From contig JAPYTP010000027.1 of assembly GCA_029941885.1 (NCBI GenBank), positions 1-44,353 of the forward strand: 44,353 nucleotides of DNA. Reading direction: 5' to 3'. This stretch comes from Myxococcota bacterium. GTDB lineage: Bacteria; Myxococcota_A; UBA9160; UBA4427. Below, one piece after another: positions 9,192 through 18,117 of this stretch. Both the position numbers and the translations under genes were made by a program. The notes under the pieces are model-generated. The model saw nothing but the letters and a program-made list of their open reading frames with translations. It did not search any database and was not told the DNA's origin. Within the stretch, counting starts at the first letter, position 1, and each line of letters starts with the position of its first letter.

Positions 9192-10934
9192 CTAACGCGT
9201 AGGCATCGCGACATCGTCCAGTACGACGTCGTAAAAGTCGAGAATCGTTCCCTGAGCGCGTTCCAGAGCAACCTCCGCGGAACGATAGGTCTGCAATGCG
9301 TTGATCTTCTGGCTCTCCGCCTCGACCAGGTCACTCTCACGCTGGAGGACCTCAAAGGGTGTAGACTCGCCGTGCTCGAGGCGAATTCGCTCGGCCCGAA
9401 GCTGCTCCGCGGCGGCCAGGCGGCGCCGCTCCGCAGCCTCGATCCCCTGCGACGAGGCGAGCAGCGTTCGCGCCGAGCTTCGAACCTCCAGGATGATCGA
9501 CTGTTCGAGCCGCACGCGTCGAGTGCGCGCGCGACGGAGCTCGAGTTCGCTCGTCACGACGCGCTTGCGCGCCGTCGTATTCGGAAACGGGATCGAAAAA
9601 GTTCCGGTGACGCGAATGTTCTCCGATCCGTTGGACTGGAAGAAATCGTCATCGGCCTGGTCGAAGGGGACGTTTGATGGAGGCATTGCCCCGACCGGAA
9701 AGCCGAGTCCCGAGTTTCCTTCCCCGGAGACCCCGACGTACCCGAAACGCACCTCAGCATCGAATTGCGGGAGCCGCTGATTCTTCGCAAATTTCAGGCT
9801 GATCTCGCTCTGATCGATTTTCCGGCTCAACTGCTGGAGTTCGGGTCGATTCCGAAAGGCCTCCCGCACCGCCTGCGAAACATCCACGGAACGCGACGCG
9901 AATGCGGCCGGATCCTCGGAGGGTGAGAAATGCAGATCGGTCAGCGCGGAGAGTTCGCGGCCGAGCACGAAGTCGATCAGCTGATCCTGTGCATTGCGAT
10001 AGACATTCGCATTTCGGATCACATCGAATTCCCGGCCCGCCACTCCGGCCTCTGCCTCGACGACTTCGACGCGAGAAACGACACCCACCTCATATTGGGT
10101 GGTCGTTTGACTGAGCAGCGCATGTGCGGTTTCGAGACTCTTCTGGGCGACGCGCACCTGGTCCCCGGCGGCCACGAGATCCCAATAGGCATCGACTGTC
10201 GTTTGGACGGTGTCCATCAGCGCCGTTCGGAAACCCTCGCGCGAAGACGAATAGGCCAATCCCGATACCTTGACGTTGGTCCAGGCCTCGTTCCAGATCA
10301 GCCCGCGGGCCAGGGGCACCCTGGCGGTGATGAAGAAGCTCGCATCGTACTGCTCGTCTCGACTCTGAATGGAGCTGCGAGTCGATGTAGACGAGGCGTC
10401 GTAGCGCAGCCCTAGACTCGCCCCGAGATACGGAATCAGCTGGTCGACACCGACACCGCCGCCCTTGAACCGGTCCCGGTTGGCCGACGCGGTGTTGAGC
10501 GAGAACGTGTTGGGTGATTTGACGACATCGTATGTCATGTCCGCCGAGATCGTGGGATCGTAGGCGCCCCAGGCTCCGGCGTTGTCCGCCTGCGAGATCA
10601 TGGGGGCGAAGCGCTCGACTTCGACGTCGAGGTTGTTGCGGATCGAGAGCGCCACGGCCTCATCGATCCCCAGGGCTCGACCATCCCGAACGATCTGCGC
10701 ATTGGGAGCCAGATCACCCGTCGTAGCGGTCGACACCTGGGACACGTAGAACGCCGCATCGGGTTCCGCCGCTTGCACGAAAGATGCGGGCACCATCGCC
10801 GCGACCCCCAGGAACAAGAGGGTCGGGATGGAAAGGGAGGCTGATCTCGCAAACCGAATCGTTGCGAGAGCGGCAAGAACCGCGCGCTCAGCGAACGATC
10901 CCTCGACCGCAAGAATGGACCCTACACGTGTCAT
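9192..10934 (-). CDS. TolC-family outer-membrane efflux protein
   Basis: A 580-residue TolC/OEP family protein that would form a trimeric outer-membrane channel for type I secretion or RND/ABC efflux. An N-terminal hydrophobic stretch (LSIPTLLFLGVAAMV) and Ala-rich cleavage region fit export. The region after residue 75 (LGIDEAVALSIRNNLDVE) is the classic first OEP repeat, with long coiled-coil helices around 240-300 and 470-560. The start is ATG 10934, supported by GGAGGAATTTC just upstream. It heads the tolC-ispD-ispF-cysS-uvrBC run. No inner-membrane pump or adaptor gene is next to it, so its partner is elsewhere. Confidence 0.9.
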   Translation of the reverse strand: MTRVGSILAVEGSFAERAVLAALATIRFARSASLSIPTLLFLGVAAMVPASFVQAAEPDAAFYVSQVSTATTGDLAPNAQIVRDGRALGIDEAVALSIRNNLDVEVERFAPMISQADNAGAWGAYDPTISADMTYDVVKSPNTFSLNTASANRDRFKGGGVGVDQLIPYLGASLGLRYDASSTSTRSSIQSRDEQYDASFFITARVPLARGLIWNEAWTNVKVSGLAYSSSREGFRTALMDTVQTTVDAYWDLVAAGDQVRVAQKSLETAHALLSQTTTQYEVGVVSRVEVVEAEAGVAGREFDVIRNANVYRNAQDQLIDFVLGRELSALTDLHFSPSEDPAAFASRSVDVSQAVREAFRNRPELQQLSRKIDQSEISLKFAKNQRLPQFDAEVRFGYVGVSGEGNSGLGFPVGAMPPSNVPFDQADDDFFQSNGSENIRVTGTFSIPFPNTTARKRVVTSELELRRARTRRVRLEQSIILEVRSSARTLLASSQGIEAAERRRLAAAEQLRAERIRLEHGESTPFEVLQRESDLVEAESQKINALQTYRSAEVALERAQGTILDFYDVVLDDVAMPTR

Positions 10935-11174
10935 GAAATTCCTCCGGCCGGGATACTATCCGAGCCCTAGCGCCCTCGCTCCGCTCTCGGGAGCCGAGCC
11001 GCCTACGTTGTGGCCTCGGCCTCTGCATCCGAGGCCGGGCCGAGCCGACACCGGCTCGCACGCGTTTCAGCATGCAATGCGAGTGGGTTTTCCGATCTCT
11101 GCTCGGGGGCGCGAGCCGGATGATGCGCGGGCGCCTTGCCCGATGCAACCGAACCGACCTTTTTCCCCTGTCGC

Positions 11175-11321
11175 TTATTCGGCGGTCGACTCGACCCGGT
11201 CGACGCGCCGGGGATCGACCTCAACCGCCACCTGATAGCCGATGAGTGCCGTCCGATCGCATCGAAGATCTACAGCCTGAGCGTGAAGAGGACGAACTGT
11301 GAGGCAAGAAAAAGACGGCAT
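11175..11321 (-). CDS. Possible 48-residue small protein
   Basis: A minus-strand frame from ATG 11321 to TAA 11175. The last half (LIGYQVAVEVDPRRVDRVES) has a natural-looking composition, while the first half is less convincing and no ribosome-binding site is clear. It could be a small gene, the remnant C-terminus of a lost gene, or chance. Confidence 0.18.
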   Translation of the reverse strand: MPSFSCLTVRPLHAQAVDLRCDRTALIGYQVAVEVDPRRVDRVESTAE

Positions 11322-11435
11322 CGATTTGGACTGCGGCGATCGTGGTCACGGACGGGAGACAGGAAGGGAATCGAGGATCGGGGTTCCAGAAAGCGATTTG
11401 CAGACGAGCCGGATGCGTTAAGCTCCGCCGCCTGA

Positions 11436-11453
11436 TCCCGGGATGACCCGGGA
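11436..11453. promoter_or_regulatory. Hairpin upstream of the bactofilin start
   Basis: TCCCGGG, loop ATGA, CCCGGGA: a perfect 7-bp stem ending 22 bp before the GTG start of the bactofilin. Each arm is itself palindromic (CCCGGG). It could form in the mRNA leader or serve as a protein-binding dyad. No T-run follows. Confidence 0.35.
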
Positions 11454-11475
11454 CCCAAGCGTTCGGAGGGGTCAC

Positions 11476-12129
11476 GTGGGGCTTTTCAGCTTGAGGAGAC
11501 GTGGGGATGATACCTCACATGCACCCGACCCAGAATCCGCAAAGCCAACGGGACGGGCTGTCGCGGTCAAACAGCGAACCCAATCATCGCCACCCCGCCC
11601 AGTCGCTCCATCGGCATCGAAGGGCAGCGGATCTAACATGCGGTCAAGAGAAGATGGATCCGTGCCCGGGCAGACGGCCGGAGCACAAACGAAGGGCACG
11701 AGCAATCGCTCGGAGGGAGAAAAGCGCATGGCCACGATTGGTCAATCGATCGTATTCAAGGGTGAGATGACGGGTGACGAGGACCTCGAGATCGAGGGCC
11801 AGGTCGACGGCGTGGTCCAACTCGTCAACCACCAACTCACGATCGGCGCGAATGGTCGGCTCAAGGCCGAGGTCAACGCGAAGTCGATCATCGTGATCGG
11901 CCAGGTGATCGGAAATCTCAGCGCGTCCGAGCGCATCGAGATCCAGGCGACCGGTGTCGTCACGGGAGACCTGAAGGCACCCCGGCTGAATGTGCAGGAA
12001 GGTGCCGTGCTCAACGGCAGTATCGACATGTCCGCCCCGAGCGCAAGCGATGCCAAGAAGCCCGCTACGCCGCTCGCTCAGCCTCAACAGAAAGCAAGCT
12101 CGCCGGACGAGGCGTTGAAGAGCGCCTGA
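11476..12129 (+). CDS. Bactofilin (polymer-forming cytoskeletal protein)
   Basis: Bactofilins assemble into nucleotide-independent filaments that scaffold cell-shape, peptidoglycan or motility proteins. The conserved beta-helix core runs from about residue 85 to 185 (SIVFKGEMTGDEDLEIEG through APRLNVQEGAVLNGSI). The long N-terminal tail is Ser/Gly/Arg-rich and disordered, and the C-terminal tail is Ala/Pro/Lys-rich; both are typical. GTG 11476 was chosen because GGAGGGG lies a few bases upstream and it gives an MGLFSxRRR beginning. The frame continues 11 codons upstream, and an internal ATG at 11728 would give only the core. It is divergent from tolC and convergent with secF. Confidence 0.9.
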   Translation: MGLFSLRRRGDDTSHAPDPESAKPTGRAVAVKQRTQSSPPRPVAPSASKGSGSNMRSREDGSVPGQTAGAQTKGTSNRSEGEKRMATIGQSIVFKGEMTGDEDLEIEGQVDGVVQLVNHQLTIGANGRLKAEVNAKSIIVIGQVIGNLSASERIEIQATGVVTGDLKAPRLNVQEGAVLNGSIDMSAPSASDAKKPATPLAQPQQKASSPDEALKSA

Positions 12130-12173
12130 TTCCGCCGGACACGTGACCGCGTGTAAAACCAGGCATCGGGAGG

Positions 12174-13172
12174 CTACGCCCGGACTGCCTTGTTCACTCC
12201 TGCCCCTTTCTTGCTGCGATCCCCCTTGTCAGTATCGCCGAAGCGCTGTTCCAGGAAGAGCAGCAGCGGCGACGCAATGAAGATCGAGGAATAGGTTCCG
12301 ACGAAAACTCCGATCAGCATCGTCTTGGCGAACGGCTGAATCACTTGCCCGCCCAGGAAGTAGAGCGAGAGCAACGCGAGCGCCGTCGTGATCGATGTGA
12401 GTACCGTGCGAGAGAGCGTCTGATTCACGCTCGTATTCAGGACGTCTTCGAGATCCGCAGCGGTGTGGAGCTGCATGTTTTCGCGAATACGGTCATAGAT
12501 GATGATCGTATCGTTCAGGCTATAGCCGAGGATCGCGAGCATCGCGGCCAGGATCCGCAGATCGAATTCCTCGCCTATCATGACGAGCAGGCCGGCGGTA
12601 ATCGCCAGGTCATGTATGACCGCGACGACCGCACCCGGTGCGAAGCGCGCATTGAAGCGGAAAGCCACATAGGCCAGGATCACGATCGCCGAGTAGAGAA
12701 GCGCCTTCGCGCCGTCCTCCCGCAGTTCGGCTCCCACTTTTGGTCCGACGAATTCGACGCGTTGTTCGGTGAAATTGCCCACTGCCCCCCTAATCGCGGC
12801 CTCGAGCTGGATGACCCGCGTGTTGGCCGCGAGGCCGTCCGGGGTATCGTCCTCAGGCTCCGCAACTCCAGAAGCATCCTTGAATTTGATCAGGAATTCG
12901 CGCTTGTCCGTCTCTCCGAAGCGGATGACCGATGCATCGAGGAATCCCGCACCGGTTGCCACTTCTCGCAGCGCGGCCTCGTCGACGACCACGCCTTCAT
13001 CGAAGAGCAACTGCACTTCGGTACCGCCGTCGAAATCGAGACCGACCTTGACCCCCTGCGTCGCAGCGACGATGGCGCTCAGTACCAGCAGGCCAACGGA
13101 GATCGCGAGGCAGATCCGTCGCTGTCCGAGAAAATTGATATTCGTGCCGGGCGGGACGAGTTCAAAGGGCAC
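12174..13172 (-). CDS. secF: Protein translocase subunit SecF
   Basis: SecF works with SecD to use the proton motive force in late protein export. The 332-residue protein has an N-terminal membrane span, the periplasmic P4-type domain (VGLDFDGGTEVQLLF), and five C-terminal spans with RND-type motifs (LGYSLNDTIIIYDRIREN, NQTLSRTVLTSITT). The start is GTG with AGGAG seven bases upstream. It follows secD by 46 bp and is the last gene of yajC-secD-secF, ending about 45 bp from the convergent bactofilin. Confidence 0.96.
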   Translation of the reverse strand: MPFELVPPGTNINFLGQRRICLAISVGLLVLSAIVAATQGVKVGLDFDGGTEVQLLFDEGVVVDEAALREVATGAGFLDASVIRFGETDKREFLIKFKDASGVAEPEDDTPDGLAANTRVIQLEAAIRGAVGNFTEQRVEFVGPKVGAELREDGAKALLYSAIVILAYVAFRFNARFAPGAVVAVIHDLAITAGLLVMIGEEFDLRILAAMLAILGYSLNDTIIIYDRIRENMQLHTAADLEDVLNTSVNQTLSRTVLTSITTALALLSLYFLGGQVIQPFAKTMLIGVFVGTYSSIFIASPLLLFLEQRFGDTDKGDRSKKGAGVNKAVRA

Positions 13173-13218
13173 AGAATTCTCCTAGATCGCTTCTCTGGCT
13201 GATCGCATCGGGATCGAA

Positions 13219-14808
13219 TCAGATAGAGAGGGAAGCAACGCTGCGGTTGCCGGGATAGAGCTGAAAGAGCAGTCGGGTCACGACCAGTGCCGCAAAGACG
13301 CTGGTCACGATGCCCACCGAAAGTGTGACTGCGAAACCCTTGATCGGACCGGTCCCGAATTCGAAGAGAATCACTGCCGTAAAGAGGGTCGTCAGGTTGG
13401 CGTCGAGCACGGTTAGCGTCGCCTTGCTGAACCCCGTGGCGATCGCGGCACGAACAGCCCGCCCCGCCCGCAACTCCTCACGAATTCGCTCGAAGATGAT
13501 CACATTGGCATCGACCGCCATTCCCACCGTGAGCACGAGTCCCGCGATCCCGGGCAGCGTGAGCGTCGCCTCGAAGAGGGACATCAGGCCGATCAGGAAG
13601 ATGAGGTTTGCCAACAACGCGAAGGCAGCAAATGCCCCCGACAAGCGGTAGTAAGCGATGGCGAAGGCGAGCACGACGATCAGGCCGATCAAGCAGGCGC
13701 GCGCTCCGCTCTCGATCGAGTCCTGGCCAAGACCGGGGCCGACCGTACGTTCCTCTTCGATGACCACCGGAACCGACAGAGAGCCCGCTCGCAGGATGAC
13801 CGCGAGGTTCGCCGCCTCTTCCGAGGTGTAGTTGCCCGTAATCTGGCCGCGGGTCGATATCCGGCCCCGAACGCTCGGCGCGCTGTAGACCTCCTCGTCG
13901 AGAATGATCGCGAGGGGCTTGCCGATATTCGATTCGGTCAAGTCACCGAAGATCTCACCGCCCGCCGGATTGAAGCGGAATTCGACGATCGGACGCTGTT
14001 GCTGATCGAATTGAAGGCGTGCGTCCTCGAGATAATCCCCGGTGATATCCGCGACCCGGGGCACAAGGAACGCCGCGACGACCGCATCCGTCACGGGGTC
14101 GATCTGGGGAACGATGACCTGGTCCGCTGGGATCCCCTCTGGATATCGCGCCCGCAGCGCCTCCTCCGAATTATCCGAATCGACCACGATCTTGAATTCG
14201 AGAAATCCGGTGGTCTCGACCAGAGCACGCGCCCTCAGCCGATCGATCTGTTCGCCGGGAATCTGGACCAATACCCGATCCTTGCCCTGACGCGTGACCA
14301 CCGAATCCGGAACGCCGGTCTGGGGATCGTCGATCCGCCGACGCATGACCTCCAGGACCTGGGACATCGTCCGTTCGCGCACTTCCGTCTTCCAGTCCTC
14401 GCTCAGGCGGTATCGCAGTTCGAGACCCGACCCCCCCGACTTCTCGAGGACCGTGGTGTCGTCGGCCTCACCGATCACCTTCGAGCGGTCGCCCTCGCTG
14501 GCGAGAACCAGAATGAGTTCCGCCGCTTCGACCCGCGAAGACGCGAACGTGACCGCGTCATCCTCGAGACGCTCCTCGATCGATTTGCGTAGGAATTCGA
14601 GCTCCCGAGTCACCGCCTCTCCGAGTTCGACGCCGAGAACCCAGTGGATCCCACCGCGCAGATCGAGCCCGAGTCGGAGGCCGTCGTCGGGCCAGAAATC
14701 GCTCTCGATCCGATCCTTTTTCGGCACGAAATTGGCGGCCGCCACGAACGTGAAGAGGGCGAGCAGTGCCACGATGGCGAGTGCCCTTAAACGTATCGAA
14801 CCGTCCAC
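13219..14808 (-). CDS. secD: Protein translocase subunit SecD
   Basis: The 529-residue SecD has an N-terminal membrane span (IVALLALFTFVAAANF), the GLDLRGGIH motif, a large periplasmic domain (about residues 60-350) and six-span RND-like C-terminal half with MAVDANVIIFERIREEL and SKATLTVLDANLTT. Together with SecF it assists SecYEG export. GTG 14808 has GGGAGA about ten bases upstream. It is 18 bp from the yajC stop, so it is co-transcribed. Confidence 0.96.
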   Translation of the reverse strand: MDGSIRLRALAIVALLALFTFVAAANFVPKKDRIESDFWPDDGLRLGLDLRGGIHWVLGVELGEAVTRELEFLRKSIEERLEDDAVTFASSRVEAAELILVLASEGDRSKVIGEADDTTVLEKSGGSGLELRYRLSEDWKTEVRERTMSQVLEVMRRRIDDPQTGVPDSVVTRQGKDRVLVQIPGEQIDRLRARALVETTGFLEFKIVVDSDNSEEALRARYPEGIPADQVIVPQIDPVTDAVVAAFLVPRVADITGDYLEDARLQFDQQQRPIVEFRFNPAGGEIFGDLTESNIGKPLAIILDEEVYSAPSVRGRISTRGQITGNYTSEEAANLAVILRAGSLSVPVVIEEERTVGPGLGQDSIESGARACLIGLIVVLAFAIAYYRLSGAFAAFALLANLIFLIGLMSLFEATLTLPGIAGLVLTVGMAVDANVIIFERIREELRAGRAVRAAIATGFSKATLTVLDANLTTLFTAVILFEFGTGPIKGFAVTLSVGIVTSVFAALVVTRLLFQLYPGNRSVASLSI

Positions 14809-14826
14809 GTTGCGTTCTCCCTTGCC

Positions 14827-15222
14827 CTAGCTATTCGCGTTCTTGACGGCTGCGACCGAGTCGGACTTCTTGCTGCCCGAATCCGAGGCGCCCTTGCTCC
14901 CCGCCTGCCCTGACTTCGTCAACTGATCGACGCGGCCGAGGCTGATCCTGAGCTTCACCTTCTCTCCACGGACGCGCGCGACTTCCACCTCGAGGACATC
15001 GCCGTCGACGGCGACGACCTTGCCGTGGATTCCACCCTGAGTGACGACCTCATCGCCCTTGGCGGCGGTCGTGAGGAACGCCTCGCGCTCCTTTTGCTTC
15101 TTCTGCTGCGGGCGGATGACCAGCATGTAGAAAATGAGGAAGATCGCCCCCATCATCAGAAAAAAGGAGAAGTCCGCCCCCCCAGGCTGAGCCTGAAGCG
15201 GAACAAAACCAAGCGAACTCAT
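14827..15222 (-). CDS. yajC: Preprotein translocase accessory subunit YajC
   Basis: YajC is a small single-span protein that associates with SecDF. The 131-residue protein has the membrane span FFLMMGAIFLIFYMLVIRP followed by QQKKQKE and the GDEVVTQGGIHGKV beta-domain motif, all diagnostic. The C-terminal 30 residues are Ser/Lys/Gly-rich and probably disordered, making it slightly longer than usual. Its ATG overlaps the stop of the SpoIID-like gene (ATGA). The tgt/queA genes common upstream of yajC elsewhere are not here. Confidence 0.95.
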   Translation of the reverse strand: MSSLGFVPLQAQPGGADFSFFLMMGAIFLIFYMLVIRPQQKKQKEREAFLTTAAKGDEVVTQGGIHGKVVAVDGDVLEVEVARVRGEKVKLRISLGRVDQLTKSGQAGSKGASDSGSKKSDSVAAVKNANS

Positions 15223-16406
15223 CTCACCTCTCCTCCGTTGGCCCCTTGGAGGGAGCCGTCAAACAATCTCGCGGGCGCGGCGATTCGCCGCAAGTTCCAG
15301 TTCTCGAGTCGAGTACCGGGATAGAAGCGCGCGAGGATACGCTGATACGAGGCACCGCGCTCAGCCAGGGCACGCGCTCCCCATTGACTCATCCCGACAC
15401 CGTGTCCGAAGCCAGACCCCACGAAGGCGAATTCGTCCGCGGTCGTGCGAACGTCGAAGAGGGTGCTCCGCAAGCCCAGGCTCCCCACGACGCTCCTCAG
15501 TCTGGATCCGCGAAGCTCGTCGACCTGGGTCGTTCCCCTCACCTCGATCCGCTCGACGCGACCACTCGAGGTCCGCCGCGTCACCGACACCCCCCGTAGC
15601 ACGCCGACATCGATCCCGGCCGCGCCCAGGACGTCCTGCAGGTCTTCTCGCGAGAACACGGTCCGCCAGTACGTGTGGGGCGCCTCGTCCTCTTCGTCCA
15701 CCTCCACCACGCGCAGATAGGGGAGATCCTGGCCCCAGACCTCCCCGGCGGTCGCGGTGCGGCCCCCCGCGGTCGAATGAAACACGGCCAGGATCGGCTC
15801 CCCCCGATAGGTCAATACCTCGCTCTCCGTCGCGCGAGCCGCAGATCGGGTCTCGTTGCTTTCCGCGGCAATCCCGCGATACACCTGGCTGACGGCCGTC
15901 GCGCGAACGTCCCAGTCCGACCGGCGACGCTTCGCGGCTTGATGAAGGACATAGGTCCGCGCTGCCACCGCCTGGGCCCGGAGCGCCTCACGCGGCCAGC
16001 TCGCGGACATTTCGCCGCCCACCGTCGAAGCCACATAATCCTCGAGGCCGATGCGATTCAGGACCTGAACCCGTCCGGCGTCGGCCCGCAGAGTGATCCG
16101 ACCCCGAAGCTTGCGCGAGCCCACACGAAACGGACCCGCTCCGCTCGGCGACCACCGCTCGCCGACCAATCGACCGTCGACGACGAGCCCTTCCGCCACC
16201 ACGGCAACCTCCTGAACAGCCCCGGAATCGCCGACTCGGATCGGTTCAGTCCCGTCGTAGATCAGAACACGGACCTCAGTGGGGCTGCCCGCGCGCGCTG
16301 ACGCACAACCGAGTGACCCACCGCTGACCAGCGCGGCCGCGATCATGCCGACCGACGCGGCCTGCCGAGCGCGGAGTCCGCACCCTCGCCAACGCTTGCT
16401 CGGCAA
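15219..16406 (-). CDS. SpoIID/LytB-domain lipoprotein, putative peptidoglycan-binding or lytic protein
   Basis: The SpoIID/LytB domain covers about residues 110-385: NRIGLEDYVASTVGGEMS, LRAQAVAARTYVL, STAGGRTA and GSGFGHGVGMSQWGA are all family signatures. In spore formers SpoIID is a lytic transglycosylase, while the related domain in other bacteria acts on or binds denuded glycan. A basic N-terminus, a hydrophobic stretch and GGSLGC form a plausible lipobox, so it is probably a lipoprotein. TTG 16406 was chosen because a purine-rich GGGGGAAGAG precedes it; TTG 16418 is the alternative. It sits between metK (114 bp) and yajC (overlap). Confidence 0.88.
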   Translation of the reverse strand: MPSKRWRGCGLRARQAASVGMIAAALVSGGSLGCASARAGSPTEVRVLIYDGTEPIRVGDSGAVQEVAVVAEGLVVDGRLVGERWSPSGAGPFRVGSRKLRGRITLRADAGRVQVLNRIGLEDYVASTVGGEMSASWPREALRAQAVAARTYVLHQAAKRRRSDWDVRATAVSQVYRGIAAESNETRSAARATESEVLTYRGEPILAVFHSTAGGRTATAGEVWGQDLPYLRVVEVDEEDEAPHTYWRTVFSREDLQDVLGAAGIDVGVLRGVSVTRRTSSGRVERIEVRGTTQVDELRGSRLRSVVGSLGLRSTLFDVRTTADEFAFVGSGFGHGVGMSQWGARALAERGASYQRILARFYPGTRLENWNLRRIAAPARLFDGSLQGANGGEVR

Positions 16407-16532
16407 CTCTTCCCCCAATTCGTGCGATGCGACGGCACCCGTTGTCGATCGACCGCCGGACGTCGATGCCGCCCGCCGCCCCGGCCTGCCGACTCTCCTT
16501 GATCAGGCGGAGAGCGAAGGCGGGTGGCAAGA

Positions 16533-17696
16533 TCAAAGATCGGAGCGAATGGCCTCGGCCTTCTCAGTGGATTCCCACGGCAGACCCACGTTCTCACGAC
16601 CGAAATGCCCGTGGTACGACGTCGCCCGATAGATCGGTCGCCGCAAATCCAGAGCCTCGTCGATTCCGCGCGGCGTCAGATCGAAATGCTTGCGCACGAT
16701 CTGTTCGAGGCGGTCGCGATCCAGCGAACTGGTTCCAAACGTATCGACTCGGATCGAAACCGGCTCGGCAACACCGATCGCGTAGGCAAGCTGAACCTCG
16801 GCTCGTCGAGCAGCCCCCGCAGCCACGAGGTTCTTCGCGACATAGCGTGCGGCATAGGCCGCGCTGCGATCGACTTTCGACGGGTCCTTGCCGGAGAAGG
16901 CGCCCCCACCATGACGGCCCATGCCACCATAGGTGTCGACGATGATCTTCCGCCCGGTCAAGCCCGCATCACCCATCGGGCCCCCGACGACGAATCGACC
17001 GGTCGGGTTCACGTGAAAGATCGTGTCATCGTCGATCAACTCCGCCGGGAGCGTCGCACGGATGCACTTCTCGATGATCTCTTCGCGAAGCTGCTTGTGA
17101 GTGACATCGGGTGAGTGCTGCGTCGAGAGCACGACGGTTCCGATCCGCTGAGGTCGGCTCTCGTCATCGTATTCGATCGTGACCTGGCTCTTGGCGTCGG
17201 GACGGAGATAGTCGAGTTCGCCGCTCTCGAACAGTTCTCGCTGGCTCTCGATCAGCTTGTGCGCATAGCGTATGGGCGCAGGCATCAACTCCGGCGTTTC
17301 GTCGCACGCATAACCGAACATCATTCCCTGATCGCCGGCGCCCTGTTCCTTGTGGAGCCCTTCGCCCTCGCTCACGCCTTGGGAAATGTCGACACTCTGC
17401 CTGCCGAGCGCCACTTGAACCGCACAGGTCGTGGCATCGAAACCCATATCCGAACTCGTGTAGCCGATGTCGTGGACGACATTTCGAACGATCGTCGGAA
17501 TATCGACCTGGGCCGAGGTCGTCACCTCACCACAAACGAGCACCAGGCCGGTCGTGGTTGCAGTTTCACAGGCGACACGGGACTGCGGATCCTGGGCCAG
17601 CATCGCATCCAGTATCGAGTCCGAAATCTGGTCGCACATCTTGTCCGGATGTCCCATCGACACGGATTCAGAGGTGAACATCAAACGCGATCCCAT
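16533..17696 (-). CDS. metK: S-adenosylmethionine synthetase (MetK)
   Basis: MetK makes S-adenosylmethionine from methionine and ATP. The 387-residue protein has GHPDK (residues 15-19), [37 protein letters not shown] (the phosphate-binding loop) and the three-domain length of the bacterial enzyme. ATG 17696 was chosen over an in-frame TTG four codons upstream because GGAG sits eight bases before the ATG and the TTG overlaps it. The gene follows ptsH by about 125 bp, with a strong inverted repeat in the gap. Confidence 0.97.
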   Translation of the reverse strand: MGSRLMFTSESVSMGHPDKMCDQISDSILDAMLAQDPQSRVACETATTTGLVLVCGEVTTSAQVDIPTIVRNVVHDIGYTSSDMGFDATTCAVQVALGRQSVDISQGVSEGEGLHKEQGAGDQGMMFGYACDETPELMPAPIRYAHKLIESQRELFESGELDYLRPDAKSQVTIEYDDESRPQRIGTVVLSTQHSPDVTHKQLREEIIEKCIRATLPAELIDDDTIFHVNPTGRFVVGGPMGDAGLTGRKIIVDTYGGMGRHGGGAFSGKDPSKVDRSAAYAARYVAKNLVAAGAARRAEVQLAYAIGVAEPVSIRVDTFGTSSLDRDRLEQIVRKHFDLTPRGIDEALDLRRPIYRATSYHGHFGRENVGLPWESTEKAEAIRSDL

Positions 17697-17732
17697 CGGG
17701 GTCTCCAATTGATTGAGCGCCGCAGGGTAGGC

Positions 17733-17754
17733 GTTTGATCCCCCCGGATCAAAC
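17733..17754. promoter_or_regulatory. Perfect 9-bp inverted repeat between ptsH and metK
   Basis: GTTTGATCC (17733-17741), 4-nt loop, GGATCAAAC (17746-17754). It lies 37 bp upstream of the metK start and about 65 bp after the ptsH stop. No T-run follows on the minus strand, so it does not look like a simple intrinsic terminator for ptsH. An operator or mRNA hairpin controlling metK is possible. I see no match to a known SAM riboswitch consensus. Confidence 0.45.
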
Positions 17755-17820
17755 AGGAGCGGGCTGGTTTTTTGCGGATTCCGGCCGCTTGGAGGCGCTG
17801 CTCGGTGGGAGGGGCCGGGC

Positions 17821-18117
17821 CTAGGCCTCGCCCAAGGTCAAATCATCTTCGTCGGACTCGATCAGCGCGCCGAGCTCGATCACAGCCTGTTCTGCATCGG
17901 CTCCGACCGCCCGCACCCGCAACGTCGTCCCCTGTGTCGCCGCGAGACACAGAATCGAAAGCACACTCGAAGCACTCACCCACTCGTCGCCACGTCCGAG
18001 AGTGATCTCGCACTCGAATCGGCCGGCGACCGAAGCGAGCCGACCGGCCGGGCGTGCGTGCAGCCCGAGTTCGGATCGAACCGTGAATTGCTTCTCGACG
18101 GTGGAAGCAGTTCTCAT
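17821..18117 (-). CDS. ptsH: HPr-family phosphocarrier protein
   Basis: A 98-residue HPr. The active-site histidine is His20 in GLHARPAG. The regulatory serine equivalent to Ser46 is Ser51 in [11 protein letters not shown], at exactly the 31-residue spacing expected, so it can be phosphorylated by the HprK encoded three genes upstream. It overlaps the EIIA stop (ATGA) and is the last gene of the ptsN-hprK-rapZ-EIIA-ptsH block. With no sugar permease nearby, a regulatory role is likely. Enzyme I is not in the window. Confidence 0.93.
   Translation of the reverse strand: MRTASTVEKQFTVRSELGLHARPAGRLASVAGRFECEITLGRGDEWVSASSVLSILCLAATQGTTLRVRAVGADAEQAVIELGALIESDEDDLTLGEA

Larger units (their letters stand above)
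10935..11475. promoter_or_regulatory. 540-bp divergent intergenic region between tolC and bactofilin
   Basis: Both flanking genes point outward, so promoters for both should lie here, but no textbook -35/-10 pair stands out. One small minus-strand frame (11175-11321) and one hairpin (11436-11453) are listed separately. The longer frames crossing this stretch have coding-unlike Arg/Pro-rich translations. Confidence 0.5.
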
